A DNA stretch of 9,802 bases from the NCBI GenBank assembly GCA_016197345.1, contig JACPVY010000176.1, forward strand, positions 1-9,802, written 5' to 3'. Origin of the DNA: Burkholderiales bacterium (GTDB lineage Bacteria; Pseudomonadota; Gammaproteobacteria; Burkholderiales; Burkholderiaceae_D). The notes below the pieces were generated by a model. That model saw only the letters and a list, made by a program, of their open reading frames with translations. It searched no databases and was not told the origin of the DNA. Shown piece by piece: positions 1 to 5,411 of the stretch (position 1 is the stretch's first letter; each line of letters starts with the position of its first letter). The position numbers were made by a program, and so were the translations under genes.

Positions 1-1
1 G

Positions 2-199
2 AAAGTCGAAGATACCAGCGCAAATCAATACTATGGCGCGGGCTATCAAGACGTCAAAAATCGCGTGCCTAAAATCACCAATACCTGCGAAGAATTGCAA
101 TGGCAGCCAACGATTACGATGCAACAAGCGCTACGCCATATTTTTGACGACCACGCGGCGCAGTTGGCTAAACCTTTGGCTAAACCTTCGGCGAAATAA
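2..199 (+). CDS. arnA: ArnA-type UDP-glucuronate decarboxylase / NAD-dependent epimerase, C-terminal end (partial)
   Basis: Only the last 65 codons are present; the gene enters from the left edge. The readable protein contains QYYGAGYQDVKNRVPKI followed by ELQWQPTITMQQALRHIFD. This closely resembles the C terminus of the ArnA dehydrogenase domain (YYGEGYQDV...W.P.I.M...I). In E. coli that domain oxidatively decarboxylates UDP-glucuronic acid to the UDP-4-keto-pentose, a step toward UDP-4-amino-4-deoxy-L-arabinose for lipid A modification in the cytoplasm. Whether this copy also carries the N-terminal formyltransferase domain cannot be seen. The protein ends in a short Lys/Pro/Ala tail made by an exact in-frame 12-base duplication (LAKP twice). 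ArnD follows after 8 bases, so the two are probably co-transcribed. A related UDP-sugar epimerase is the main alternative, but the arnD neighbour favours ArnA. Confidence 0.8.
   Translation, partial: KVEDTSANQYYGAGYQDVKNRVPKITNTCEELQWQPTITMQQALRHIFDDHAAQLAKPLAKPSAK
164..187 (+). repeat. Perfect 12-base tandem duplication inside the arnA 3' end
   Basis: The unit TTGGCTAAACCT occurs twice back to back and in frame, encoding LAKP-LAKP just before the stop codon. It looks like a slipped-strand duplication in a tolerant C-terminal tail. Confidence 0.8.
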
Positions 200-207
200 C
201 ACGCACC

Positions 208-1170
208 ATGCCGCTACTCGTTCTGAAGATCGACGTTGACACCTATCGCGGCACGCGCGAAGGTGTCCCCAATCTGGTGCGCATCCTGCAGAAATACCAA
301 GCGGGCGCGACTTTTTTATTTTCGCTCGGCCCCGATCACACTGGTTGGGCGTTACGTCGCGCCTTGCGTCCCGGTTTTTTTAGCAAAGTTTCGCGCACTT
401 CAGTAGTCGAGCATTACGGTTTCAAAACCTTGATGTATGGCACGCTATTGCCGGGGCCAGATATCGGCAAAACGTGCAAGGTCGAAATGCAAGCCGTCGC
501 CAAGGCGGGTTTTGAGTGCGGTATCCATACTTGGGATCATGTGGTGTGGCAAGACAATGTGCGCCAGCGCGATGCGGCTTGGACGCAAGCCGCGCTACAA
601 AAATCCCAGCAGCGTTTCACGGAAATTTTCGGGCATGTCCCCGCGACGCATGGCGCGGCGGGCTGGCAAATGAATCCACATGCTTTTGCACAATTAGATG
701 CCTTTGGCATGCAATATGCATCCGATGGCCGCCAAGCTTTACGCGAAGATGGACACTTGCAACAAGCCCACACTGGCAATCATAGGCTGATCGCTCATGG
801 CAAAAAGCTGCAATGCGTGCAAATGCCAACCACCTTGCCAACGCTAGACGAATTGCTAGGGCGCACCATCAATGGCAAAGAAATTACGCTGAGCAATATT
901 GCCGAGCACTTATTGCAATTGACGAGCGCCAATAGCGGTCAATATCAGCACCATGTGTACACCCTGCATGCCGAGCTAGAAGGTCAAAAGCTAGCACCGG
1001 TGTTTGAGCAATTGCTTGCAGGCTGGCAGCAACAAGGGTCTCAATTGGTGGCGATGCAGGATTTATATCAGTCCGGCATAATTGGCGGCAAATTGCGGCT
1101 TCTCGTACAATTTTTCGGCGCATTCAATAAGAAATATCCATTAAACCCGTTACAATCTGAGCGGGCATAG
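208..1170 (+). CDS. arnD: 4-deoxy-4-formamido-L-arabinose-phosphoundecaprenol deformylase (polysaccharide deacetylase family)
   Basis: A 320-residue NodB/polysaccharide-deacetylase-fold protein. ArnD removes the formyl group from undecaprenyl-phosphate-L-Ara4FN at the inner membrane, before transfer of the sugar to lipid A, which confers polymyxin/cationic peptide resistance. Visible evidence: the N terminus contains IDVDTYRGTREGVP (residues 8-21), very like E. coli ArnD. D9/D11 form the catalytic and metal-binding Asp motif, and GIHTWDHVVWQ carries the metal-binding His pair H107 and H111. Further family signatures are AAGWQMN, TTLPTLDELLGR and VYTLHAELEG. The chosen ATG puts the DVD motif at the usual distance from the start; no convincing ribosome binding site precedes it, so coupling to the upstream gene is likely. 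E. coli ArnD is about 296 residues; the extra length here is a C-terminal tail from about residue 285. A different sugar-lipid deacetylase is possible. Confidence 0.85.
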   Translation: MPLLVLKIDVDTYRGTREGVPNLVRILQKYQAGATFLFSLGPDHTGWALRRALRPGFFSKVSRTSVVEHYGFKTLMYGTLLPGPDIGKTCKVEMQAVAKAGFECGIHTWDHVVWQDNVRQRDAAWTQAALQKSQQRFTEIFGHVPATHGAAGWQMNPHAFAQLDAFGMQYASDGRQALREDGHLQQAHTGNHRLIAHGKKLQCVQMPTTLPTLDELLGRTINGKEITLSNIAEHLLQLTSANSGQYQHHVYTLHAELEGQKLAPVFEQLLAGWQQQGSQLVAMQDLYQSGIIGGKLRLLVQFFGAFNKKYPLNPLQSERA

Positions 1171-1187
1171 CTTAACGCTTAGGCTAT

Positions 1188-1210
1188 AGCGCAAATGCCG
1201 CCATTGCGCT
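1188..1210 (+). other. Stem-loop between arnD and bcp
   Basis: Arms AGCGCAA (1188-1194) and TTGCGCT (1204-1210) are perfect inverted repeats. The inner ATG/CAT can extend the stem with one bulged A around a CCGC loop. No T-run follows, so it is at best a weak terminator or a processing hairpin after arnD. Confidence 0.4.
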
Positions 1211-1265
1211 GTCCGTATCGACCTAGCCTAGGGCGGCTTACACCAGCTCTTTCAGGAGACTTGCA

Positions 1266-1727
1266 GTGGCTGACAGTCCAAGTACGCCTATCTTGCCTGA
1301 CTTTACCGCCAGCATGACGGGCAACCAAACCTTCCGCGTCGCGGATTATGCCGGGAAAACCATTGTTCTCTATTTTTACCCGAAAGACAACACACCCGGC
1401 TGCACCACCGAAAGCCTAGGCTTTCGCGACCATCATGCCCAGTTTTTGCAACACAATGCGCTGGTCTTTGGCCTCTCGCGCGATAGCTTACGTTCACACG
1501 AGAACTTCAAAGCCAAGCTAGCGCTCCCGTTTGATTTGATTTCTGACCCGGATGAAGCCGTGTGTGCGCTATTTGGCGTGATGAAACTGAAGAAAATGTA
1601 TGGCAAAGAAGTGCGCGGGATAGAACGCAGCACCTTCATCCTGCGCGATGGCAAGATCATCAAAGAATGGCGCGGCCTGAAAGTTCCAGGCCATGTTGAA
1701 GAAGTGCTTAAATTTATCAGTGCCTAG
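1266..1727 (+). CDS. bcp: Thioredoxin-dependent peroxiredoxin, BCP/PrxQ family (apparently lacks the helix resolving Cys)
   Basis: A 153-residue cytoplasmic thiol peroxidase that reduces H2O2 and organic hydroperoxides. The peroxidatic site is plain: YPKDNTPGCTTES, with T43 and C46, and a conserved Arg (R121) in IERSTFIL; length matches E. coli BCP. E. coli BCP has its resolving cysteine five residues after the peroxidatic one (C51); here position 51 is Leu. The only other cysteine is C100 in AVCALFGV, which matches a conserved non-resolving Cys in E. coli. The enzyme is therefore probably a 1-Cys type relying on an external thiol, as known for some Burkholderiales BCPs. The start is a GTG: CAGGAGA (1254-1260) sits 5 bases upstream, and ADSPS...LPDF is the expected N terminus. 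It lies between arnD and phoH, all on the same strand. Confidence 0.93.
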   Translation: MADSPSTPILPDFTASMTGNQTFRVADYAGKTIVLYFYPKDNTPGCTTESLGFRDHHAQFLQHNALVFGLSRDSLRSHENFKAKLALPFDLISDPDEAVCALFGVMKLKKMYGKEVRGIERSTFILRDGKIIKEWRGLKVPGHVEEVLKFISA

Positions 1728-1767
1728 CCAACAGTCAGGCGGCACGCTTTTTTACAAACTTATTCAC

Positions 1768-1791
1768 CAACTTATTTAGCAACTTATTTAG
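1768..1791 (+). repeat. 12-base tandem repeat in the bcp-phoH spacer
   Basis: CAACTTATTTAG occurs twice exactly in tandem, flanked by degenerate copies (ACAAACTTATTCAC before, CAATTTAG after). The spacer (1728-1908) is AT-rich compared with its surroundings and presumably carries the phoH promoter, but I see no convincing -35/-10 pair. Confidence 0.7.
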
Positions 1792-1908
1792 CAATTTAGT
1801 TACCAACCATTAACAAACATTCGCATGTATTTGCATGCAGTTATAGCGTCTCAATCAATTCGCAAGGTCCAGCCGCAATATTGTTAATCTTTTCCGATAG
1901 AGGTTTTT

Positions 1909-3816
1909 ATGCCCTTGCCAAAGATGCCTACCAAGCCAGCTAGCATGCTGGCACCCACAGAATACGGCACAAGCAAAGTGAAAGGCGAGCAAGCTAACAC
2001 GGCAAACGCCGCCGCTGCTGGCAAAAATACTGCGCAAGCTGCCGCAAAATCGTCCGCTAAACCAAGTGCCAAAGCGACTAATACGGCCGCTGCAGGTAAA
2101 GCCAGCAAAGCAGCACCAACAGCCGCCCCAGCCAAAACAAGTACGAAAAAAGCCGCACCTGCACCAGCTCCAACCGCTAACAACGCCAAAGGCGCCAAGG
2201 TCGCTAGCTTGTTGAAGGCCGCACCGAAAGAAGCCGACAACGCCAGCAATGCAGGAACAGCCAAAGCGGCGCAGGCAAAAACAGCCGCCACCGCGAAAGC
2301 GCCCCCAGTCAGCGCACCAGCGCTCGCCCCTGTCAGTGCAAAAGCAAGCAGCGCTAAAGTGGTGGAAAGCAAACCAAAATCGGCTAGCAGCCGCGCTGCC
2401 GACAAATTGGGTGCAAGCAAGCTATTTGTGCTTGATACCAATGTCTTGATGCACGATCCGACATCGCTGTTCCGTTTTGAAGAGCACGATGTCTATCTGC
2501 CTATGATCACGCTAGAAGAGTTGGATGATCATAAAAAAGGGATGTCGGAAGTAGCCCGCAATGCGCGCCAAGTCTCGCGCACTTTGGATGCCTTAATCAG
2601 CGGCACCAATGACGATGCAATCGAGCAAGGCATTAACCTGTCAAAATTGGGTAATAAAGACGCTAAAGGTCGCTTATTTTTCCAAACCAAACTCAAAATC
2701 GACGCCCTGCCGCTAGGGCTGCCTGCGGGCAAGGCGGATAATCAGATTTTGAGCGTGGTACGGGCGCTAGAAAGCGATTTCCCTGGCCGCGCCATTGTGT
2801 TGGTGTCAAAAGACATCAATATGCGCATCAAAGCACGCGCACTCGGTTTGCCAGCGGAAGATTACTTCAACGACCATGTGTTGGAAGACACCGATTTGCT
2901 CTATTCCGGCATCGTGCAATTGCCTGACGATTTCTGGAACAAACATAGCAAGGGCATTGAATCGTGGAGTGAGAACAAAAATGGCGTCAACTCCACTTTT
3001 TATCGCCTCACTGGCCCGCTAGTGCCGAGTTTCTTGGTCAACCAATTCGTCTATTTAGAGCCGAAAAATGGCGAAGCGCCGCTGTATGCGCAAGTCAAAC
3101 AATTGAATGGCAAAACCGCCGTGATGCAAACGCTACGCGACTTTGGCCACAGCAAAAATAGCGTGTGGGGCGTGACTGCGCGCAACCGCGAACAAAATTT
3201 TGCGCTCAATTTGTTGATGAACCCAGAATGCGATTTCGTCAGCTTGCTAGGTCAAGCAGGTACCGGTAAAACCCTGCTAGCCTTAGCGGCGGGGCTGTCG
3301 CAAGTGCTGGAAAACAAGCTGTACAACGAAATCATCGTCACCCGCGTCACTGTGCCAGTTGGTGAAGACATCGGCTTTTTACCGGGAACGGAAGAAGAGA
3401 AAATGTCGCCATGGATGGGCGCATTTGATGACAACTTAGAGGTGCTGAATAAATCCGATAGCGACTCTGGCGATTGGGGCCGCGCCGCAACGCAAGATTT
3501 GATACGCTCCAAAATCAAAATCAAATCGCTCAACTTCATGCGCGGCCGCACTTTTGTGAACAAGTTTTTGATCATCGACGAAGCGCAAAACTTGACGCCT
3601 AAGCAAATCAAAACCTTAGTCACCCGCGCCGGCCCCGGCACCAAGATTTTATGCCTAGGCAATATCGCCCAGATCGACACGCCGTACTTGACCGAAGGTT
3701 CGAGCGGCTTGACCTATGTGGTCGATAGATTCAAAGGCTGGGAGCATAGCGGGCACGTGACGCTAGCCCGCGGCGAACGCTCACGCTTGGCCGATCACGC
3801 GAGTGAGGTGCTATAG
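1909..3816 (+). CDS. PIN domain-PhoH ATPase with long Ala/Lys/Pro-rich N-terminal tail
   Basis: A 635-residue protein of the PhoH2/YlaK type: an N-terminal PIN (PilT N-terminus) ribonuclease-like domain fused to a PhoH P-loop ATPase. Related PhoH2 proteins have sequence-specific RNA helicase and RNase activity; the cellular role in betaproteobacteria is not settled. The PIN domain starts near K171 (KLFVLDTNVLMHD, with D176 the first acidic active-site residue), and continues through LEELDDHKKGMSEVARNARQ and VLVSKDINMRIKA. The PhoH domain has Walker A GQAGTGKT (448-455) and Walker B FLIIDEAQN (553-561). Residues about 20-165 are nearly all Ala, Lys, Pro, Ser, Thr, Asn and Gly, resembling a histone H1-like tail and probably disordered. 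The start ATG has AGAGGT about 5 bases upstream. YlaK-type proteins are typically about 440-470 residues, so the tail explains the excess. A hairpin terminator follows the stop. Confidence 0.93.
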   Translation: MPLPKMPTKPASMLAPTEYGTSKVKGEQANTANAAAAGKNTAQAAAKSSAKPSAKATNTAAAGKASKAAPTAAPAKTSTKKAAPAPAPTANNAKGAKVASLLKAAPKEADNASNAGTAKAAQAKTAATAKAPPVSAPALAPVSAKASSAKVVESKPKSASSRAADKLGASKLFVLDTNVLMHDPTSLFRFEEHDVYLPMITLEELDDHKKGMSEVARNARQVSRTLDALISGTNDDAIEQGINLSKLGNKDAKGRLFFQTKLKIDALPLGLPAGKADNQILSVVRALESDFPGRAIVLVSKDINMRIKARALGLPAEDYFNDHVLEDTDLLYSGIVQLPDDFWNKHSKGIESWSENKNGVNSTFYRLTGPLVPSFLVNQFVYLEPKNGEAPLYAQVKQLNGKTAVMQTLRDFGHSKNSVWGVTARNREQNFALNLLMNPECDFVSLLGQAGTGKTLLALAAGLSQVLENKLYNEIIVTRVTVPVGEDIGFLPGTEEEKMSPWMGAFDDNLEVLNKSDSDSGDWGRAATQDLIRSKIKIKSLNFMRGRTFVNKFLIIDEAQNLTPKQIKTLVTRAGPGTKILCLGNIAQIDTPYLTEGSSGLTYVVDRFKGWEHSGHVTLARGERSRLADHASEVL

Positions 3817-3842
3817 CATTGGCTTAGTTTCAGGTTGGAAGG

Positions 3843-3874
3843 ACAAAACCCGCCGATTGGCGGGTTTTGTTTTT
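3843..3874 (+). terminator. Rho-independent terminator after phoH, probably bidirectional
   Basis: A perfect 12-bp stem, ACAAAACCCGCC (3843-3854) and GGCGGGTTTTGT (3859-3870), with a GATT loop and TTTT directly after. Because the stem edges are A/T runs, the minus strand also reads GGCGGG followed by TTTTGT. It can therefore also stop leftward transcription from the peptide genes, whose last stop lies 28 bases away. It separates two convergent units. Confidence 0.88.
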
Positions 3875-3898
3875 GCATTGCATTGATCGCTGACAAGT

Positions 3899-4045
3899 TT
3901 ATTTAAAAAACGTCACGCTATCGTTAGCGCCAAATTGCTGCACGCTACCATCGTTGTAGCGCACAAAATAATCGCCATCGTTCCAAGCGGCGGCGATGAT
4001 TGCGCCGTGAACTGCGTGCATTTCTGCCAAATTCAATTCCAACAT
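3899..4045 (-). CDS. Small peptide precursor 1 with double-glycine-type (GA) leader
   Basis: A 48-residue protein with leader MLELNLAEMHAVHGA (15 residues), then a 33-residue core beginning IIAAAWNDGDY. The leader has the pattern of bacteriocin-type double-glycine leaders (ELxxxE, hydrophobic positions, then G-G/A/S), which C39 peptidase-ABC transporters cleave and export. The site here is Gly-Ala, a known variant. An in-frame ATG two codons upstream (4051) would give 50 residues, but AAGGA lies 6 bases before the 4045 ATG and abuts the upstream one. The 4045 start also makes the leader exactly 15 residues, as in both neighbours. The core is a paralogue of peptide 2 (shared pattern AWxDGDYxVRYxDGxVQxF), has no Cys, and ends SVTFFK. 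Function unknown: bacteriocin-like, signalling or other secreted peptide. Last gene of the three. Confidence 0.75.
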   Translation of the reverse strand: MLELNLAEMHAVHGAIIAAAWNDGDYFVRYNDGSVQQFGANDSVTFFK

Positions 4046-4095
4046 ATTCATTCCTTTACATTTGCGTTAAGGTGGGTTTCAGCGAGTTGCTTAGT

Positions 4096-4236
4096 TTAGA
4101 AGCGCACGTTGCCATCGCTTTCAAAGCGCTGTACTTTGCCGTCGTCATAACGCACCCAATAATCGCCATCTATCCAAGCCGACGCGATAATCCCACCAGC
4201 GACCAATTGCACTTCCAATTCGTTGATTTCAAACAT
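4096..4236 (-). CDS. Small peptide precursor 2 with double-glycine leader
   Basis: A 46-residue protein: leader MFEINELEVQLVAGG (15 residues, classic GG site), then a 31-residue core beginning IIASAWIDGDYWVRY. A clear ribosome binding site, AAGGA (4243-4247 on the plus strand), sits 6 bases before ATG. The core has no Cys. It is rich in aromatic residues and Asp (about six acidic against four basic residues), so it is mildly acidic, unlike most cationic class II bacteriocins. About half of the core positions are identical to peptide 1, including W, DGDY, VRY, DG, VQ and F, so the two arose by duplication. No transporter, immunity or modification gene is visible nearby. I recognise the leader type but not the core family. 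The gap to peptide 1 is 50 bases. Confidence 0.83.
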   Translation of the reverse strand: MFEINELEVQLVAGGIIASAWIDGDYWVRYDDGKVQRFESDGNVRF

Positions 4237-4282
4237 GATTTTTCCTTGTACTAAAAAATTTTCGCGGTCATTTCAACGCCTT

Positions 4283-4311
4283 TGCCAGCCGCCCGCTTTG
4301 GGCAACTGGCA
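4283..4311 (-). promoter_or_regulatory. Stem-loop in the peptide 3-peptide 2 spacer
   Basis: Outer arms TGCCAG (4283-4288) and CTGGCA (4306-4311) and inner arms GCCC (4291-4294) and GGGC (4300-4303) form a two-part stem with one 2x2 mismatch and a 5-base loop. No T-run follows on the minus strand, so it is more likely a processing or mRNA-stability element than a terminator. It could set different levels of peptide 3 and peptides 2/1. Confidence 0.5.
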
Positions 4312-4331
4312 GCAGCGTTATCATTTACACA

Positions 4332-4439
4332 TTAATTCTCTGGCTTGATATCACGCGCTACGGTGTAACTACTATCCAATACAACGTGGAAAAGACCACC
4401 AACGATTTGGGCGATTTCGTTCAAATTCAGTTCTTGCAT
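4332..4439 (-). CDS. Small peptide precursor 3 with double-glycine leader
   Basis: A 35-residue protein: leader MQELNLNEIAQIVGG (15 residues), a textbook double-glycine leader, then a 20-residue core starting LFHVVLDSSY and ending IKPEN. TAGGAG (plus 4446-4451) lies 6 bases before ATG, the same spacing as in the other two genes. The core lacks the WxDGDY...DG pattern of peptides 1 and 2, so only the leader is shared. It is the first gene of the leftward set and sits just downstream of a candidate promoter. It may be a separate secreted peptide, a partner of a two-component bacteriocin, or a relic with a shortened core; the sequence does not decide. No Cys, so no lanthionine or disulfide. Confidence 0.78.
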   Translation of the reverse strand: MQELNLNEIAQIVGGLFHVVLDSSYTVARDIKPEN

Positions 4440-4458
4440 GTTCAGCTCCTAGATATGT

Positions 4459-4487
4459 GTTATTGAGTTAATTGGGACACCTGCCAA
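4459..4487 (-). promoter_or_regulatory. Candidate sigma-70 promoter for the peptide genes
   Basis: On the minus strand, TTGGCA (4482-4487; 5 of 6 to TTGACA) is followed after 17 bases by AATAAC (4459-4464; 4 of 6 to TATAAT). Transcription would start near 4452, leaving only a very short leader before the peptide 3 ribosome binding site. The spacing is ideal but the -10 is weak. Confidence 0.4.
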
Positions 4488-4912
4488 TTTGCTTATTCGC
4501 CTATGTCCGCTACGCTAGGCTGGTTTGCTTTGCGTTGTTTGTGTTGCGATGGGAGAATCTTATATGCATATGTTTTTGTGCACAATCGCCTATAAAGGCA
4601 ATAAATTATTCCAGCAAATGAAACAAATACAATCCGACGATTGGCCGCATTAACACGCACAATAATTCCTAGGCATGGCGACTGCATCCGCCTTGTGAAG
4701 CCAAGGTCGCATCAGGCGACGGGCACATGAAAGATCAGGGAAATTTATTGAAACGAAGGCAACATAGCCGAGCACCAATTCAAGATGTTTACGAATGCCT
4801 TGCAGTGCAATTGCACTTACCGCTCGGTTTCGATGCTGGCAATCCGCATAGAGATGCACGATAATGCACCGATAGTGTGATTTTCTTCTCACTGTTGATT
4901 TTTAAGCGGAAC
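4488..4912. other. Gene-poor stretch between the peptide genes and the toxin
   Basis: About 425 bases with no gene I can support. Overlapping minus-strand reading frames of 64 and 80 codons (4493-4687, 4650-4892) and a plus-strand frame of 45 codons (4727-4864) have no recognisable motif, no good ribosome binding site and mixed composition. The stretch includes two perfect palindromes, ATATGCATAT (4562-4571) and the 14-base one listed separately. No ParD-like antitoxin is found in any frame. Confidence 0.6.
4804..4817. promoter_or_regulatory. 14-base perfect palindrome upstream of the toxin gene
   Basis: AGTGCAATTGCACT is a perfect palindrome 95 bases before the toxin start. Toxin-antitoxin operons are often controlled through palindromic operators, so an operator role is possible, but no regulator gene is seen. 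Confidence 0.3.
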
Positions 4913-5203
4913 ATGGCTGAATACCGCCTTACACCTGCTGCCGAGCGCGACCTTGAAGCGATCTGGAGTTATACCCAGCAACAGTGGGGAATAGAACAAG
5001 CCACTCACTATTTTGATGCCATCGTGGCGACTTTTGCAGAACTGGCGCACATGCCTAAGTCGGCACAAAGCTGCGATCATATTCGCGCTGGCTATCGCCG
5101 CCGTAGCATAGGGCGACATATGATTTACTTTCGCCTTACCTCATATGGCATCGCCATCACGCGCATCCTGCATGACCGGATGGATGCAACGAGGCATCTA
5201 TAG
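4913..5203 (+). CDS. ParE/RelE-superfamily toxin, no adjacent antitoxin
   Basis: A 96-residue protein typical in length and sequence of ParE-type toxins of type II toxin-antitoxin systems. N-terminal MAEYRLTPAAERDLEAIWSY gives the first strand and helix, followed by a second helix with QATHYFDAI...FAELAHMPKSA. The C-terminal sheet reads HIRAGYRRRSIGRHMIYFR...GIAITRILHDRMD. ParE toxins poison DNA gyrase; RelE toxins cleave mRNA on the ribosome, and this sequence is nearer ParE. The frame is open to 4877, but the ATG at 4913 matches the family start (MAEY/MPxY). The upstream AAGCGGA is only a modest ribosome binding site. Normally parD lies immediately upstream and overlaps; here neither side carries one. 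It may be an orphan, be neutralised in trans, or be the remnant of a decayed pair. The protein itself looks intact. Confidence 0.86.
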   Translation: MAEYRLTPAAERDLEAIWSYTQQQWGIEQATHYFDAIVATFAELAHMPKSAQSCDHIRAGYRRRSIGRHMIYFRLTSYGIAITRILHDRMDATRHL

Positions 5204-5327
5204 CTGGTAATGGCATGCAATGCCACCAACCACCAAAACCGCACAAAAATGCGCCAAAAAAAGGGGCAAACACTAGGCAAAGTTTTGCCACTTTGCGCCC
5301 AGCATGGAATCTTCTGTGTTGCTCGCA

Positions 5328-5333
5328 TATAAT
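5328..5333 (+). promoter_or_regulatory. Candidate -10 element for map-glnD
   Basis: A consensus TATAAT (within GCATATAATTGC) lies 78 bases before the map start. No good -35 occurs 16-18 bases upstream, so it is only a -10 candidate. Confidence 0.4.
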
Positions 5334-5411
5334 TGCAGCTTCTTCCAAGCTTCGCCCCTAGCCTTGTGGGACACTCGCTTGCCTACGATCAAATTTTGAC
5401 TGCACACATCT

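Noticed and set aside
1884..2441. Minus-strand 185-codon frame rich in Ala, Leu and Val
   Set aside because: It is the antisense shadow of the Ala/Lys-rich tail of the PhoH protein; its hydrophobic composition follows from the GC-rich repetitive codons, not from a membrane protein.
3252..3680. Minus-strand 142-codon frame inside phoH
   Set aside because: It lies opposite the Walker A to Walker B region of the PhoH ATPase and is a shadow of that conserved coding sequence.
4000..4254. Plus-strand 84-codon open frame across the peptide genes
   Set aside because: It is antisense to peptides 1 and 2, has no ribosome binding site, and the minus-strand frames have leaders, paralogy and good ribosome binding sites.
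3899..4439. Peptides as PqqA, lanthipeptide or thiopeptide precursors
   Set aside because: The cores lack Cys and the PqqA E-x-x-x-Y motif, and no maturation enzyme is nearby; only the double-glycine leader class fits.
4727..4864. Plus-strand 45-codon frame considered as the missing antitoxin
   Set aside because: No ParD/RelB-like ribbon-helix-helix or toxin-binding pattern, and it ends 48 bases before the toxin instead of overlapping it.
4650..4892. Minus-strand 80-codon frame upstream of the toxin, and the overlapping 4493-4687 frame
   Set aside because: No recognisable motif, atypical Cys/His/Arg-rich composition and no good ribosome binding site; they overlap each other in different frames.
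5254..5289. Minus-strand hairpin GGCAAA/TTTGCC near a T7 tract as a terminator
   Set aside because: No minus-strand gene ends there, and the stem is short with competing pairings.
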